The notes below the pieces were generated by a model. It was not told the DNA's origin. It saw only the letters and a program-made list of their open reading frames with translations, and searched no databases. From a virus, in IMG/VR virus record IMGVR_UViG_3300042197_002946, positions 62,001 through 126,000 of that record: DNA of 64,000 bases; one strand, written 5' to 3'. Of the stretch, positions 22,324-35,500 are shown piece after piece (the first letter of the stretch is position 1; each line of letters begins with the position of its first letter). The translations under genes and the position numbers were made by a program.

Positions 22324-25300
22324 ATGCAAGAAATTATCGTCAATACATGTGAATGCCCGTTCGAAGTAGCGGCAATAATAGATTTAGCAGATCTGGTTCC
22401 TGGCACAGTTTATAAATATAAGCTAGGACTGATGAATACCGGAAATGCTATTTTTCACCCTCCAGAGGGAGAATTTCTGGCCGATAGCTCTACGGACACA
22501 CTTAATGTTACCATTTATCTAAAGGATAATCCTAATAACTATTATTTAGTTAATGTAGAATTATTTGATCCATTTTATGGTAATGTTCGTAGACAGGTGG
22601 TTTGTATTAAAAATTCTGGATCTCCTAATTGCTCGGCTATGCAATGTACTCCTACGCCGACCCCAACCCCCACAAGATACCCATATAAAATTGATAGACA
22701 TTTAGATATATCTAATTATAAGATTAGTTCATCAGATAATAAGTTATTCGGAGCATATCGATCTACTATTTCTGTCAGAGACTGGGTAGAATTCTTAAAT
22801 AGCGTAGCTCAGTATGATGATATTAATACTTTGTGGAAGCCACAAATGCAGGCCGATATTCAATGTGGTATCAAGCGCACATACGATGGCTTTTTTTATG
22901 TATACACTATAGATGGTTGTGACGTTGATGAATCTGGTTGCTATTCTAATGATTCAGAACATGCTAATAGAACCATAAGTTATGTGAGTTGGAGTGATCT
23001 TGCTCGTTATGCCAACTGGATACATAATGGTAAGCCTAAAGGACGGCAAGGACCAGAGACCACAGAAGACGGATCGTACCCACTATACGGTAATCGCTAT
23101 GCTGCCCCAGGGATTCCCTCTCATAAAGGTGCTCGCTTTTGGGTTGATACCCAAACTGTAGTACAGCAGTGTCCGGTAACTGCTACTCCTACAAATACTC
23201 CAACTCCGTCTGTCACCATTGGATTAACTCCTACTGCTACTCCTACCATGACGGCAACAAGAACACCAACACCCAGCATAACTCCGCCACCTCCTTCTGC
23301 AACCCCTACTACCACACTTACTGCAACTCCCACAACAACTACCACCTTAACTGCAACGCCTACGCCCACACCAACAAACTTACCAGTTGGTTTGAGTATC
23401 TCTTCACAGCCCGATCCTGATGTGTTTACAGCAATAGGTATTAATCAAACACTGTCTGTAACAGCAGTTGCTGTTCCTAATAATATTACAATATTGTATC
23501 AGTGGCAAAGAAGTACTGACGGCGGCTCATCATGGTCAAATATTGGAGGTGCTGTTAGTAGTTCATACACTATAAACAATCCTCAGTTAAGCAATAACGG
23601 TGATCAGTATAGGGTATTGGTTAGTGGTAGTGCTCCTGTAGGATTTAATAATCCCACGCCGATTACAAGTGAGGTTTCCGTTTTATCTGTTACACAATCT
23701 CAAATATTCATCACAACACAACCAGCTAATGTTACTACCGCTGGTACTACAGCATCTTTTACGGTAGAAGCCCAAATTGATCCTGACTATTGTTCTCTGT
23801 CTTATCAATGGCAAAGAAGTACTGATGCCGGATCGACATTTAATAATATAGCCGGGGCTACATCGTCATCTTTATCTTTAACAGATCTTACCACGGTTAA
23901 TAGTGGTTATGTTTACAGGGTGCTAGTTTCTGGTACTGGTGGAGCTGAGAATGTAACTAGCTCTACAGCAGTTTTAGTAGTCAATGCTCCAGAGATCTCC
24001 ATATTGTCTCATCCCACTCTAACTACTTCTGTTAATGCTTCGGCTTCGTTCAGTGTATCAGCTACCATTAATGATCTAGCGTCACCCTATACTTTAACTT
24101 ATTCTTGGGAAAGAAGCACAAATAATGGATTAACTTTTGAAAGTATTCCAAATTCTAATAGTTCGACTTATAATATCAATAATGTTACCAGAATTCTCAA
24201 TGGCTCTATCTATCGAGTAGTTATTAGCTCCAATGTCGGCTCTGCTCCAGTTACATCCAACGATGCTACTCTGGTTGTAAACGATAATTATGGAGGTTTG
24301 TTAGTATGGGGTTCCAATGGTAGCAATCAATTAAATTTTACAGGATCAACCACTACTCCCAGATTTACTGATAAGATTACTAACATATATCGCTCAGCAG
24401 CGCTGGGTCAAAATCATATGTTGTTGGTCAACGCTTCGGGAGTTTTAGAGGGTTATGGTGTTAATACACTAAGTCAATCTCTAGGAACCAACACCACAAA
24501 TATAGTTAAAGTTGCAACAAAATATAATCATAATTTAGCGATTAAAAAAGAAACAGTAGGATCTTCTACAATAGACAGGTTATATTCTTGGGGGGCCAAC
24601 TTATATGGTCAGTGCGGCCAAGGAACAACATCAGCATCAATAAATTCAGTAACAGCCATAACTAGCGATAGTAATTCTTATATTGATATTGCTACCGGAG
24701 AAAATCATAGTTTAGCTGTTAGATCCAATGGTATGATGGTAGCTTGTGGGAGAAATGACTTTGGTCAATTAGGCTTAGGCAATACTAATAATCAAACGTC
24801 TTTTGTTACTGTGAGTGGCAATATATCTAGTGTTGCTTGTGGGCAATCTCATTCTGCTGCTATTGCTACTGATGGTAAATTGTATACATGGGGCAATAAT
24901 GGGGTTGGCCAATTAGGTCGAGACCCATCAGTCAGTCCCACAGATACTAATCCAATTGCTGTAAGTGGTTCATCATGGGTCAAAGTTGTTTGTGGCCAGA
25001 ATTTCACAGCAGCATTAAACAATAGCAACGAGGTATACACATGGGGAGATAATACTGTAGGACAATTGGGTAGGAGCGCCTTGGGATCATCTGCTTATAC
25101 TCCAACTAAAATTAGTGGAGTATGGAATGATATTAGCGCTGGCAATTTGCATATGATAGGAATACAAACAGATGGCACTTTATGGGCTTGGGGATCTAAT
25201 GTACAATCTCAAGTAGGAGATGGTACCTCTGTTAATAAAACATCTCCGGTACAGATTGGAGCATATCCTGATAATCAGTGGGAAAGAGTGTTTGCTGGAG

Positions 25301-26874
25301 GAAATAGTTCGGCGGCCACTAGATCAGGAGCAGTTATTGTTATAACATCTCAACCAGCCAACATTGTTGAGTCCAATGATGGTTCTGCTTCTTTCACGAT
25401 TACTGCTACTATTACTGGTGGAGGATTATTATCATATCAGTGGCAAAGAAGCGTTGATGCTGGGCTAACGTTCTCTAATATTGCTGGAGCAACAAACTCA
25501 ACACTTAGTCTTACCGGACTTAATAATAGTTTTGATAACTATAGATATCGTTGTTTAATTACGGGTACCGAAGGTGCATATCCAGTAACATCATCTGCTG
25601 CCGTACTCATCGAAAAGAGTGCTTCAGTATACTTTAGGGGCTTCCAAGCTGCTGATGGGGCAATACCATATAGCATTGGTTCACCTTGGGTTGAGTGGAA
25701 CGTTGCTAATGACTCATGGAACTATAATTCCACCTCTGTGCGTAGATCCGGGAGCGCCTCTGATGTATTTGCTAAGAATAGCGGAACAACCTTAAAACAA
25801 GTAGTAAGATGTGGCCCTTCGACAGTCGCATTCTTATCTTCTGACGGGAGGGTTTGGGTCACAACAACTGGCAACCAATATAACATTTTAACCGCAAGCT
25901 ATAGTTTCGTAGCAACTATCAACAATCCAGCCGGGGAGACTATAGTAAAACTAATTGGTAACTATGGCATTTATAGCAGTGCTAGCATATTTGGTAGGGC
26001 TTTTTTATGGGGAATAAGCGCTAGTGGTAAACTATACGGAATTACCTCCCAATGGCCAGGATCGACTTCGGGATGGAACAGAATAGGTAATGATCTGGTA
26101 GTTACTGATGCTGCTGCTTGTCAATATAATGGAACGCATTATCCAACTGTATATGCTATTTCTGCTATTGATGGAACTTTGTGGGCATGGGGAGACAATA
26201 GGCTAATAAACAGCACAACAACGCCTTCTGCTATACAAAATGCTACAACTCAGCCAGTTAGAGTAAGTACTGATACATGGTCAGCTGTAGCGGGTAATAT
26301 TGGAGGCTTCTTTGGTATCAAGAGTGATGGTGCGGTGTATCGTATAGTAGGACAATGGGGTGGAGGAACAGTGAGCGGACGTAATGGTAGCAATACTACC
26401 TCTTTTAATAGCGGAACCCTTGGACTGACTAGCAATACTGTTGTGCCAGTATTAGTAGATAATAGTGTTGCTTATAGCAAGTTAGCTGCTAATAATAGTC
26501 TATTGATTGGCTATGATGTTAATAATAAATTACATATTAATCCTAATTTTAATGTTGCAAGAGATCTGCCAGTTGGTTGGAATAATATTAGCGATATTTT
26601 ATTAGGAACAAATACGGCTACCACTCAAGGAGCAGTTATATTAACAGACAATTATACCAGTAACACAAATATTGCCATGATGCTCACTATTGCAACCTTA
26701 ACATCTTCCGCCACATACTACCAGTATGGTGCCAATAATGCCAACATTTTATGGACCTCAAATACAACAACACCTTGGGGCAACGGAACAACAGCACCAG
26801 TAAATGTTAGAGCAGAATTTAAAAATGTAATTCCAGACTTTCCAGGTTACTGGCTAGCCATAAAGGATGACTAA
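22324..26874 (+). CDS. Giant virion protein: SUMF1/FGE-like fragment, four Ig-like domains, two RCC1 propellers
   Basis: A 1516-residue protein with an AAGGA site 8 bases before the ATG. Order of modules: an N-terminal Cys-bounded beta domain (1-105); a short PT linker; a SUMF1/FGE-like region (~120-275) with [27 protein letters not shown] and a TTEDGSYPL motif; a PT linker (~284-353); three Ig-like domains (~355-650), each with YQWQRS- or YSWERS-type and YRVL/V motifs; a seven-blade RCC1 propeller (~654-1000) with WG-x-N-x-x-GQLG repeats; a fourth Ig-like domain (~1004-1097); and a weaker RCC1-like region to the end (blades marked [19 protein letters not shown]). The FGE-like region stops early and no catalytic Cys pair is evident, so it is a ligand-binding fold, not an enzyme. 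It is probably a distal tail appendage. Confidence 0.7.
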   Translation: MQEIIVNTCECPFEVAAIIDLADLVPGTVYKYKLGLMNTGNAIFHPPEGEFLADSSTDTLNVTIYLKDNPNNYYLVNVELFDPFYGNVRRQVVCIKNSGSPNCSAMQCTPTPTPTPTRYPYKIDRHLDISNYKISSSDNKLFGAYRSTISVRDWVEFLNSVAQYDDINTLWKPQMQADIQCGIKRTYDGFFYVYTIDGCDVDESGCYSNDSEHANRTISYVSWSDLARYANWIHNGKPKGRQGPETTEDGSYPLYGNRYAAPGIPSHKGARFWVDTQTVVQQCPVTATPTNTPTPSVTIGLTPTATPTMTATRTPTPSITPPPPSATPTTTLTATPTTTTTLTATPTPTPTNLPVGLSISSQPDPDVFTAIGINQTLSVTAVAVPNNITILYQWQRSTDGGSSWSNIGGAVSSSYTINNPQLSNNGDQYRVLVSGSAPVGFNNPTPITSEVSVLSVTQSQIFITTQPANVTTAGTTASFTVEAQIDPDYCSLSYQWQRSTDAGSTFNNIAGATSSSLSLTDLTTVNSGYVYRVLVSGTGGAENVTSSTAVLVVNAPEISILSHPTLTTSVNASASFSVSATINDLASPYTLTYSWERSTNNGLTFESIPNSNSSTYNINNVTRILNGSIYRVVISSNVGSAPVTSNDATLVVNDNYGGLLVWGSNGSNQLNFTGSTTTPRFTDKITNIYRSAALGQNHMLLVNASGVLEGYGVNTLSQSLGTNTTNIVKVATKYNHNLAIKKETVGSSTIDRLYSWGANLYGQCGQGTTSASINSVTAITSDSNSYIDIATGENHSLAVRSNGMMVACGRNDFGQLGLGNTNNQTSFVTVSGNISSVACGQSHSAAIATDGKLYTWGNNGVGQLGRDPSVSPTDTNPIAVSGSSWVKVVCGQNFTAALNNSNEVYTWGDNTVGQLGRSALGSSAYTPTKISGVWNDISAGNLHMIGIQTDGTLWAWGSNVQSQVGDGTSVNKTSPVQIGAYPDNQWERVFAGGNSSAATRSGAVIVITSQPANIVESNDGSASFTITATITGGGLLSYQWQRSVDAGLTFSNIAGATNSTLSLTGLNNSFDNYRYRCLITGTEGAYPVTSSAAVLIEKSASVYFRGFQAADGAIPYSIGSPWVEWNVANDSWNYNSTSVRRSGSASDVFAKNSGTTLKQVVRCGPSTVAFLSSDGRVWVTTTGNQYNILTASYSFVATINNPAGETIVKLIGNYGIYSSASIFGRAFLWGISASGKLYGITSQWPGSTSGWNRIGNDLVVTDAAACQYNGTHYPTVYAISAIDGTLWAWGDNRLINSTTTPSAIQNATTQPVRVSTDTWSAVAGNIGGFFGIKSDGAVYRIVGQWGGGTVSGRNGSNTTSFNSGTLGLTSNTVVPVLVDNSVAYSKLAANNSLLIGYDVNNKLHINPNFNVARDLPVGWNNISDILLGTNTATTQGAVILTDNYTSNTNIAMMLTIATLTSSATYYQYGANNANILWTSNTTTPWGNGTTAPVNVRAEFKNVIPDFPGYWLAIKDD
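23175..23385 (+). repeat. Thr/Pro-coding tract (gene 22324)
   Basis: About 70 codons joining the truncated SUMF1/FGE-like region to the first Ig-like domain. Confidence 0.85.
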
Positions 26875-29800
26875 TGAGAATAGCAGTAAATTATAATGAT
26901 CTTATACAATATCCATTAACTATTTATAGAGTTGGTGGAGAATTTACACTAAGAAATGTATCTAATGGTACATTAATTACTCTACCTATAGGATACTCAG
27001 ATAATTTATCTATTTCTAGTCCTATACTGGTTGGTACCGTAGAAGACACATTTAATAATTTTACATATTCCTACGAAGATATTATTGAAAAAGCTCAATT
27101 TGAGCATCCTGGCTATACTCAATTAGTATATGCTAGCTTAGAGTTGGTAATGTTAGATGCTTACTATAAGGTTGTTGCTTATTTAACAACCAATAATACC
27201 GGAGCATATGCTCCCACACTTATAGGTCCAGGATATCGTGCAACCATCGAATTCGGTAACTTACCACAGATAGATAGCTGTTATGGTCCTGATGACTATT
27301 GGGTAATAGGAAAAAAAGATGACAGTAGTGTTTTTAATAATATTACGCCATATTCGGTTATAGAACCTGTTTTATTGGTTACGCCCACGCCCACTCCCAG
27401 TGCTACCCCCACACTAACGCCAACGATTACACAAACCACAACACCTACTTTAACTGCTACTAGTACTCAGACTCCTACGCGAACTCCGGGACCTACCAGA
27501 TCTCCTACAACAACACCGACAGCATCTATTACTCCAACTCGCACTCAAACCACAACGCCCACATCTACTAGTACAGTTACTCCCACCCCAACTACTACAA
27601 CTACATTAACTCAGTCCAGCACCCCGACTCTCACACCAACGCCAACATCCACAACCACACTTACTGCAACACAAACTACCACACCAACACCGACTACCAC
27701 ACCCACATTAACTCCTAGTTTAACTGCTACATCTACTCCTACTCCTAGTATTACCACTACTCACACACCCACACAAACTCGTACACCTACTGTTACTCCC
27801 ACTCCAACAGCATTAGAATCTAACGTACTAGTATGGGGAGATAATTCTTATAGTCAATTAGGTATGGGGTATTTGCTCAACGATAGGTTTATTGATCCTC
27901 CACGCTTAGGAGAACAAACTAATAATAGACTAGCCAACTATCAGAATATTTTGAATTATAGAGAAGACGGCACAGATAGTGTTGTTTATTTTAATGCAGT
28001 ATCCGCGGGTTCTAATTTTAGCGTAGGCATAGATGTCAGCGGTTCTTTGCATAGCGTTGGGGTTAATGCATGGGGGCAATTAGGATTAGGTAACTTTGAA
28101 AGCAAATCAATGTTTACTCGTATCTCCGACCCTTCACTTAATGGTGTAGTATTCAAACAAATTAGTTTAGGTAATATGCACGCCATAGCATTAGATTCTG
28201 ATGGTAATGCATGGTCATGGGGTCGTAATTCCGATGGTCAATTAGGTAATCATTATTTACCAAGACCAATTAACTCTATGACTACTATTGATTCGGATAT
28301 TAATTTGTATGATTTTGTAATCAGCTACGATGTAACAGATGAGTTTTCATTAAATGACGAAGTTCTGATTGATTATTATAGCGGATCCATACATAAAACT
28401 AGTGTTGGTAGAGTATGGACATCTCCTACCTTCAGCAATAATGAAACAACGATTAGAGTACAGTGGGAAAATTATGAATCTATAGATTTCAGTATAGTCC
28501 CTACATTATTATCAAAAACCAAAGTAGATATTGATCCTGGTTTATTGGCCAACCCTACTCCTAGAAAAATATATGCTTATAAAGAATACAGATATTGCAT
28601 AGATAATGATACTGTATTTTTTGCTACTCCAACACCCACACCCACCGTTAGTTACACTACAACAACCACCCCCACCATAACAGCAACGACTACTCCGTCC
28701 ACAACCACGACGCTTACAGCTACTCCTACCAATACTTCCACCAATACTCTAACTCCAACTCCTACAGTTAGTCAATCTCCTTCACCGTCGGCATCTCCTG
28801 GTCAAACACCCACACCAACGGCCACGCCTACTTCTACAACAACTTTGACAGCTACTCCTACAGCTACTTTGACTCTTAGTGCTACTCGTACACAAACCCC
28901 CACCAATAGTCCCACGCCGTCTACAACAGTCAGTGTTACTCCAACAAGCTCAGTAACTCCCACAAATACATCGACTGTTACTCCAACGATGACGGTTACT
29001 CCGACCAAGGAAGCTTTCCCTGTGTTAACAATATATGGAGACATTAGATCTATTTTAACTAATAGCAATAAATCTACTGTCATGTTGAATGTATACGATG
29101 AAAATTCTAGTCCTGCATTGTTATATAAAGCTAAAATTCTGGATGTTGAGTGGTTATCAAATTTTGGAATAACCAAAGTTCGTATCGATCATCCAATGAT
29201 ATCAACTATTGATCCCAAAAAGATGAAATATGTTTCTATTGTTCGCTTTAATAATGGATCCTCTTACGAATACGAATCTTTTGCTAGAGTACATGCCGGA
29301 GAGTCACACTCCATGGCTCTTGATACTAATGGCCGTTTGTTTGTATGCGGTAGTAACAAGTATGGGCAGCTGGGTCTTGGTTTAATTCAAGAGCTAGACG
29401 ACGCTAGAGAACTACGCCTAGTGAATGGCAAACCAGTAGTTCGTATTGGATTAACTACAACAATGAAATTAGTGAATCCTCCTCCTGGACGAGGCTATTG
29501 TTATAATAGAGGATTTAAATGGAAAAAGATATCCTTGGGTCGTTTTCATACGCTAGCTTTAGATGCTTTAGGTCAATTATGGGTCTGGGGAGACAATGAT
29601 TTCGGACAGCTAGGCTTGGGAGACTCTACAACACTATTAGCCAAGGCTATTGTGGTACAGGAAAATTATCCTTCTATTGGAAGCATAGGAGAAAGAGACT
29701 TGCCAGATAGAGCTAATGTTGTTATTCCATATTCTCCATTACCATTTAAAATTTATGTATTGCAAGACAACTATTCTGATGTACAAAACCAAAGCATTGA

Positions 29801-30398
29801 AACAGACTATTGGTTGGATATTGCTGCAGGAGCTTATCATAATCTAGCTATTAAGAAAGAATTTTCTAGTATAACATCTTACGGTTCATTATGGGCGTGG
29901 GGCGATAATACTTTTGGTCAATTAGCTAGAGTAAATACTTCTCCCAAGATTGTAGCTACCAACGCTAACGAAATAGATATATCTCAAGTAGATTTCGGTT
30001 TTGTTAACAACGATAATAGTCGTAACTATTGGAAGAGGGTTTATGCTGGTCGTATAACATCATTTGCTTTGAAATCAACTGATGGTAAACTATATTCTTG
30101 GGGCGAAAGTAATCTAGGTCAAACCGGTAATGTTACATCTAGAGCAGCTTTAGCTAGTTCTATACGTAATATTCCATCGGTTGTGAATCTGCCAAGAATA
30201 CCTTTTGAATTACCCACCAGCGCTAGCGGCCCATGGGGTATTATTAATGTAAGCAATGATGTGGATCAAATAGATAATATTGGTATAGGACATTTGGCTA
30301 ATCATATATTAGTGATACCAAATAGATTATTTCCCACGCCAACACCGACGCCTAGTGTGACGGCATCGATCACGCCCACGCCGTCATCTAGTGGATAG
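26874..30398 (+). CDS. Virion protein with RCC1 propeller interrupted by a PT-linker insertion
   Basis: An 1174-residue protein whose ATG overlaps the preceding TAA by one base (TAATG). Residues 1-165 are unrecognised; ~169-312 are a Thr/Pro linker. Three RCC1 blades follow (~315-460: VLVWGDN, a [11 protein letters not shown] blade, [12 protein letters not shown]). A ~350-residue insertion (~465-810) then contains two small beta regions flanking a second Thr/Pro linker (~583-712). Four more blades (~810-1110: [49 protein letters not shown]) complete seven. A third short PT tail ends the protein. The seven blades could close into one propeller with the insertion looping out. It is probably a tail appendage; ligand unknown. 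Confidence 0.65.
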   Translation: MRIAVNYNDLIQYPLTIYRVGGEFTLRNVSNGTLITLPIGYSDNLSISSPILVGTVEDTFNNFTYSYEDIIEKAQFEHPGYTQLVYASLELVMLDAYYKVVAYLTTNNTGAYAPTLIGPGYRATIEFGNLPQIDSCYGPDDYWVIGKKDDSSVFNNITPYSVIEPVLLVTPTPTPSATPTLTPTITQTTTPTLTATSTQTPTRTPGPTRSPTTTPTASITPTRTQTTTPTSTSTVTPTPTTTTTLTQSSTPTLTPTPTSTTTLTATQTTTPTPTTTPTLTPSLTATSTPTPSITTTHTPTQTRTPTVTPTPTALESNVLVWGDNSYSQLGMGYLLNDRFIDPPRLGEQTNNRLANYQNILNYREDGTDSVVYFNAVSAGSNFSVGIDVSGSLHSVGVNAWGQLGLGNFESKSMFTRISDPSLNGVVFKQISLGNMHAIALDSDGNAWSWGRNSDGQLGNHYLPRPINSMTTIDSDINLYDFVISYDVTDEFSLNDEVLIDYYSGSIHKTSVGRVWTSPTFSNNETTIRVQWENYESIDFSIVPTLLSKTKVDIDPGLLANPTPRKIYAYKEYRYCIDNDTVFFATPTPTPTVSYTTTTTPTITATTTPSTTTTLTATPTNTSTNTLTPTPTVSQSPSPSASPGQTPTPTATPTSTTTLTATPTATLTLSATRTQTPTNSPTPSTTVSVTPTSSVTPTNTSTVTPTMTVTPTKEAFPVLTIYGDIRSILTNSNKSTVMLNVYDENSSPALLYKAKILDVEWLSNFGITKVRIDHPMISTIDPKKMKYVSIVRFNNGSSYEYESFARVHAGESHSMALDTNGRLFVCGSNKYGQLGLGLIQELDDARELRLVNGKPVVRIGLTTTMKLVNPPPGRGYCYNRGFKWKKISLGRFHTLALDALGQLWVWGDNDFGQLGLGDSTTLLAKAIVVQENYPSIGSIGERDLPDRANVVIPYSPLPFKIYVLQDNYSDVQNQSIETDYWLDIAAGAYHNLAIKKEFSSITSYGSLWAWGDNTFGQLARVNTSPKIVATNANEIDISQVDFGFVNNDNSRNYWKRVYAGRITSFALKSTDGKLYSWGESNLGQTGNVTSRAALASSIRNIPSVVNLPRIPFELPTSASGPWGIINVSNDVDQIDNIGIGHLANHILVIPNRLFPTPTPTPSVTASITPTPSSSG
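27379..27811 (+). repeat. Thr/Pro-coding tract 1 (gene 26874)
   Basis: About 144 codons of TPT/TTTPT type leading directly into the first RCC1 blade. Confidence 0.85.
28621..29010 (+). repeat. Thr/Pro-coding tract 2, inside the RCC1 propeller (gene 26874)
   Basis: About 130 codons of TPT type lying within the insertion between RCC1 blades 3 and 4 of the same protein. A third short tract ends the gene at 30329-30395. Confidence 0.85.
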
Positions 30399-30433
30399 TA
30401 TATAATTTACAAATTATTATATAGGATATAATT

Positions 30434-32500
30434 ATGGGAGTAAAGATATGGTATGATGGAGTAGATCTGAGTAAGTTCGGACCTACACCATTTATCAACA
30501 TGAGTAAAACAACCAATAGAGATAGTGCTAATGTACATATCTTATCAGAGACTATTAATATTACCATAGAGGGTAAAATCACTGCTTATAAAAAAGGAGT
30601 AAGTGAAGCGAGCCATAAGCCAGGAATAGATCGATTATTAGAAGATGAAAAACAATTACGTCATTTATTTAGTAGAGATGGGGTTTTGGTGGTCTCGTGC
30701 GCTCCTGATAATACAACTCAAACTTTTGCTACCGCTTTTTCTGCTGGAAAATTTGGATTTAATTGGGATGACCAAGTTCGTTCTGCTACTGGTGCTATTG
30801 GCAAAGGTTTAGTATGCAAGGTTACCAACTATCAAATATCTAAAACAGAAGACAATTGGGTACAGAGTATTGATTATTCTATTGAATTACAATGTAGTCA
30901 TTCTAAAAACGCCACTCTACCACATGCTCTCAGCTATACTATTAGTAGTTATAGTGACGAATGGACGATAGAGCCAATAGAAGACACTTCTTACTATCAT
31001 TTACAAGTACTCAACAATAACCCTAATACTGCCACATCCGCACCTAATTGGCCAGCAGGAGTTAATAAATTGGATAATTTAATTCAGTTTAGAATAAGTC
31101 ATAGATTAAGTGCTCAGGGCTTGTCTGCTCCTACTGGACAATATTCGGCCGGAAATGCTCCTGGTTCGACTAGCAACCACAACGAATCTGCCTGGTATAA
31201 TGCAAAAAGATTTATCGAAGAACATTTAAAAATGCCCCATAATAATATTAATCATGTATTTTTGGCATATAACAATGGAGGATTTGGTCAACATAGCTAT
31301 ACTACAGAGGGAAATGTTACAGGTGGCAAATCGCAAGCTGAAGAAATATATTTATATAATCATGTAAGAGCTGTAAATGTAAGCGAATCTAACGGAACTT
31401 ATGACTTAACAGATACGTGGTTAGCGCTAAGTAAGCCAACACACTATTTAGAAGATTATAGTGTTGAGGTTACGCAAGACACTAATTTTAATGTTACTGC
31501 TAGAATTAATGGTAGTGTACAAGGATTGGAAATTAAAAAAGCAGGATATCAACAGGGAGCACCTATGGGACAGACAACTAATCATAATGGCTATAATGGT
31601 AGCACTACATTAGGATTAGATTTTAGTAAAATTGATTTACAAAACATGAATGAGGGTGCTATCTATGCAACTAAATATACTAATGCTTTGGAAGCTTGGA
31701 GAAATTATGTGGAACCATTATTATATGCTAGAACTAATAGTTTAGCTATGTATATGGTTCAGGGGCATACTACGACTGTTCCTGCTGGTAGTAATGATAT
31801 AGGTAATACAAAGACCCCATTGGCAAGGAGCGTATGGAATGGAGCTACTGCTGCGGTGACTGATGGAGGTACCTTTCAGATTAGATATCCTCAGAATAAT
31901 GCTGGTACGTGTGATTATATAGACAAAAAAGAAAATATTATTCTAGATACGCGATTTGTTAATAAAACTATAGGTAGCGATCCTAGTCGAGGCACCATAA
32001 CATATAGTTGTGAATTTAATAATAGACGAGGAGCTAACCAGCTCAAAGGAGCTACTATTTTATCTATGAGTATCCAAGACAGTAAACCGGCTGATGTTGT
32101 GGCAGAAATGTTTGTGTTAGGACGCAAAAGAGGGCCAATATTACAAGATACAGGAAGTAAAACAGCCAAAACACGACAAGTAAGTATTGAAGTACAAACA
32201 CCAATACCAAGAAATATGGCAGAATTTGATATGAGATATAGTGCTTGTCCAATGTGGACAGGAGGTATTGTTTATAAAGATCTTATGAATATTATAGATA
32301 TGTTAAGACCAGTATTACCGGATACATGGACCCCTGTTAAATTAGAGGAACTAGCAGCAAAAGAGGCTGCTGCCGGTAGGTCTATTGCTTTGATTAATGG
32401 CTCGTATGCCGGACAGGTGTATATTAAATCAGACGATGAAACATGGAACCCAATTGAAGGACGTTTTTCCAAGAATATTACTTGGGTTTATGATGCTTAA
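30434..32500 (+). CDS. Virion structural protein, probably tail/baseplate
   Basis: A 688-residue protein beginning Met-Gly-Val-Lys-Ile-Trp-Tyr-Asp-Gly, with an AGGAT site 6 bases before the ATG. It has no Thr/Pro linker, Ig or RCC1 repeat, so it marks a change from the appendage genes to what looks like core tail or baseplate genes. Composition is mixed alpha/beta with no signal peptide or membrane segment. Alternating hydrophobic strands at ~40-160 (including TINITIEGKIT and VQSIDYSIELQC) suggest a beta-barrel or tail-tube-like fold, but I cannot assign it. It precedes the hub-like gene by 14 bases. Structural role is confident from context; the specific part is inference. Confidence 0.55.
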   Translation: MGVKIWYDGVDLSKFGPTPFINMSKTTNRDSANVHILSETINITIEGKITAYKKGVSEASHKPGIDRLLEDEKQLRHLFSRDGVLVVSCAPDNTTQTFATAFSAGKFGFNWDDQVRSATGAIGKGLVCKVTNYQISKTEDNWVQSIDYSIELQCSHSKNATLPHALSYTISSYSDEWTIEPIEDTSYYHLQVLNNNPNTATSAPNWPAGVNKLDNLIQFRISHRLSAQGLSAPTGQYSAGNAPGSTSNHNESAWYNAKRFIEEHLKMPHNNINHVFLAYNNGGFGQHSYTTEGNVTGGKSQAEEIYLYNHVRAVNVSESNGTYDLTDTWLALSKPTHYLEDYSVEVTQDTNFNVTARINGSVQGLEIKKAGYQQGAPMGQTTNHNGYNGSTTLGLDFSKIDLQNMNEGAIYATKYTNALEAWRNYVEPLLYARTNSLAMYMVQGHTTTVPAGSNDIGNTKTPLARSVWNGATAAVTDGGTFQIRYPQNNAGTCDYIDKKENIILDTRFVNKTIGSDPSRGTITYSCEFNNRRGANQLKGATILSMSIQDSKPADVVAEMFVLGRKRGPILQDTGSKTAKTRQVSIEVQTPIPRNMAEFDMRYSACPMWTGGIVYKDLMNIIDMLRPVLPDTWTPVKLEELAAKEAAAGRSIALINGSYAGQVYIKSDDETWNPIEGRFSKNITWVYDA

Positions 32501-32514
32501 TAAAAGGACAAGAC

Positions 32515-35500
32515 ATGACCTATGTGCCTCCGCCAGATCCTCAGTGTAGCCCTGTTCCTTTAGGGGTACAACAGCCAGGACCTAATAACAATTATAGAAC
32601 ACATATTAGTAATTTTATGGCACCAGAAGGTGTTGATCGGGTAACTCCTACGAAAACACCTGCCGTCCCCGCTCCTACGCCTACGCCAGGATCGCGCACT
32701 GCTCTAAATTTATGGGGTAATAATCCTAAACCACCTATTGTTACTAAAACAGCAACTCAGACAGCTACTGCTTCTAATCCTATTAATCCTGTTGATGATC
32801 CAGCATCTATTGTTCCGCGAGGCAATATTGATACTGGCTTAGCTCTACCTAGTAATATATATGGGCCATATCCTCAAACTTTATTTTTAGGATGCAGCGT
32901 GGCTAGTTTTAATGTGAGTTTAGGTTGGGGTAATCAACCATCCCAACTATCTGTAACACTGGTAGAAGACCCAAGTCCTCATTATACGATGACATACGAT
33001 GGTGGCATATACCGTACAGCAGCAATAGCTCAGCAGTCTTCCGTAAATCACTACTATCAAACACTAAAACCATTAAGAAATGCTCAAGGAGTAGTCATAG
33101 AAGATGCTAAGGCTTATAAAACTAGAATAGCTTCTTTTTTAGACACAAATGGAAATGTAATAATTCCTGGCAAATTATTTTATCATTATAATACTACTTT
33201 AGGAAAAATCGAACAAAAATATTGGTTAGGACCAGACCCAGGATTTATCGGTGGTCGTAATAAATTTCGTCGTGAAAACAGAGTAGTTACTGGTACAGAT
33301 CCTATCACTGGTCAAACAAATGTTGAACTTGGCGAAACTGTGGATATTATAGGATGTCCAGTATACTTTCAATTAGATGACTTCGTTTTTTGTGGCATTA
33401 TTAAATCATGGAAGAGTATTAATTCTGGAACAGGTGGACGATCTTATACCGTAGATATAGAAGGTGCTAATGATATTGTTAATCAAGCTCAATTAATACT
33501 TAGTAATTATGCTGGTGGAGTATTTGTAAAAAGCAATGATTCTCCACCTGCAGATGGAGATAGTAGACCCGCTATATCTGGACCATCTAACGATTTTTGG
33601 AATAGTGACGTAGATTTGGATACAGCTTTTCAGGGAAATGTGGGCTTGGATGGCAATATTCCTAATATTATAAATATATATGGCTTTTTGGAGGCTATGG
33701 CTCCAGGGGGTTTTGGAGGAGCAAATATTAATGATAGTGGAATTAAAACTAATAGTGTGATATATGCTTTAAATTATCTATTGGGTATACCCGTCACTTC
33801 GACCAATAAACCAGGAGAAACTACTCGCAGTGTGTTTAGTCCTTTTGGAGCTTTGGTTGGTCGTAGTCCAATGAGTGCTACGCCACGAGAAACTCCGGTT
33901 GATACTTTGCCCATGGTCATTTATACTACTAGCGGAGATGTGCCCAAGGCGAGAAACTCTATTCATCCCGTTAACCTTGGTCCTACTGGTAGCGCCCTAA
34001 GCTTTCCTCAAAGTAGAGTTAGAGAATCCTCTGCAACAGGCAAATCTGTAGCTGGTACAGTATCGGGCTTTTTAGAGATCGGAGATGATGGCACAGTTTA
34101 TAGAAACAGTGCTCCAGTTTCCGCAGACAATAGCGGTATAGAATATAACATTTTCGATTTTGGTCTTATACCGCCAGACGATATTAGTGCCACTATTCCT
34201 GTTGGCGGTAATAATGCTATTGTTAATCAGCAATATAAACAATTATATTATTTGGATCTAGGGGAGCTACCTGTTGTACCCACGCAATTACGTACCGATT
34301 GTTCTCAGTCAGTTATAGATTTGAACTCTTTTATTACTGAAATTTGTGATAAGTCTGGAGTGGACTTTTTTTATGAAATGTTATTTTTAAAGGTCTACAA
34401 CAATTATCCTGCAATTAAAATTATCAAGCTACGCACAGTATCTCGTAGGGTACAACCTTCGGATAGGAAGATATCTGATTATATAGCTAGACTAAGAGAG
34501 CAGAAGGTTGCTGTTAGTTCGGTGAGTTTAGGCAAAGAATACAATTCCTCCGCTAAGCCACGCACCATGTTAATAGGAGCTAAACAACAACGATTATTTC
34601 AAACCAAAAATTATGGATTGGCTTATAGAGCTAGTAATTATCTATATGACACTATCAACAAAAGATTTATCAGCTACTCTGATAATGTTCGCAGTCATCC
34701 TCATGGTAAATTGCGTAACTATTATAGGATACCCAATCCATCTTCTGTTCGAGATCCATTAGCCTTAAACAGAACCACAACAATCACTAGGTCTAATGAG
34801 AGACCAGTATCTAATTTTTATCTACAAGAGTCTTCTTGGAATTCTATTGATGGAGACAACGATATTTTTCCCGCTCGTGGCAATTATTATTTATCGAATT
34901 CTAATATTAGCACAACAACTACAGATACTTCAAATATACCAACTAAATTAACTCTATCCAGCATAAAATACTCTGATGTGTTTATAGAACACATAGCTAA
35001 AACACTATTCTCATGGGCGCACTCCTCTTTCGTAAGCTCCTCACAGGATCATACTCTGACCCGTACTCTTCATCAGGCCCTAGCTTTTTGGATTACCTCA
35101 TATACCGGAGCTAGTCCGTTCGAAACATCATCATCCAATAATAGTCGTAATGCTGGAACAGAAGCTACTATTTTATCTAACTTTGCTCGCGCCATAGCAG
35201 AAATAGGATATAATGTTTGGAATACTAGAAATAACAGTCATTATTTTAAAAATAGACTACAGTATTTAGTTAATAAAGATGTGCCATGGTTTAGAGATGA
35301 TGGATTTACCAGATTCTTCCCTATTATGTATAATAGTATTTGTCCATATTTTGGCACTGTGGATTATATCGATAAAACCAAAACCCAATACGTTACTGTT
35401 GATAAAACGCGCAAGCCTCGTCCAGTTTGGTTTGATACTTGGCTTAATGGATTAGTGATAGAATTTAATGTTAAAGAATTACCTATTACGCGATTAGAAC

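Noticed and set aside
22684-23165. Diversity-generating retroelement target
   Set aside because: No reverse transcriptase gene or template-type near-repeat was seen in the window; the FGE-like region alone is not enough.
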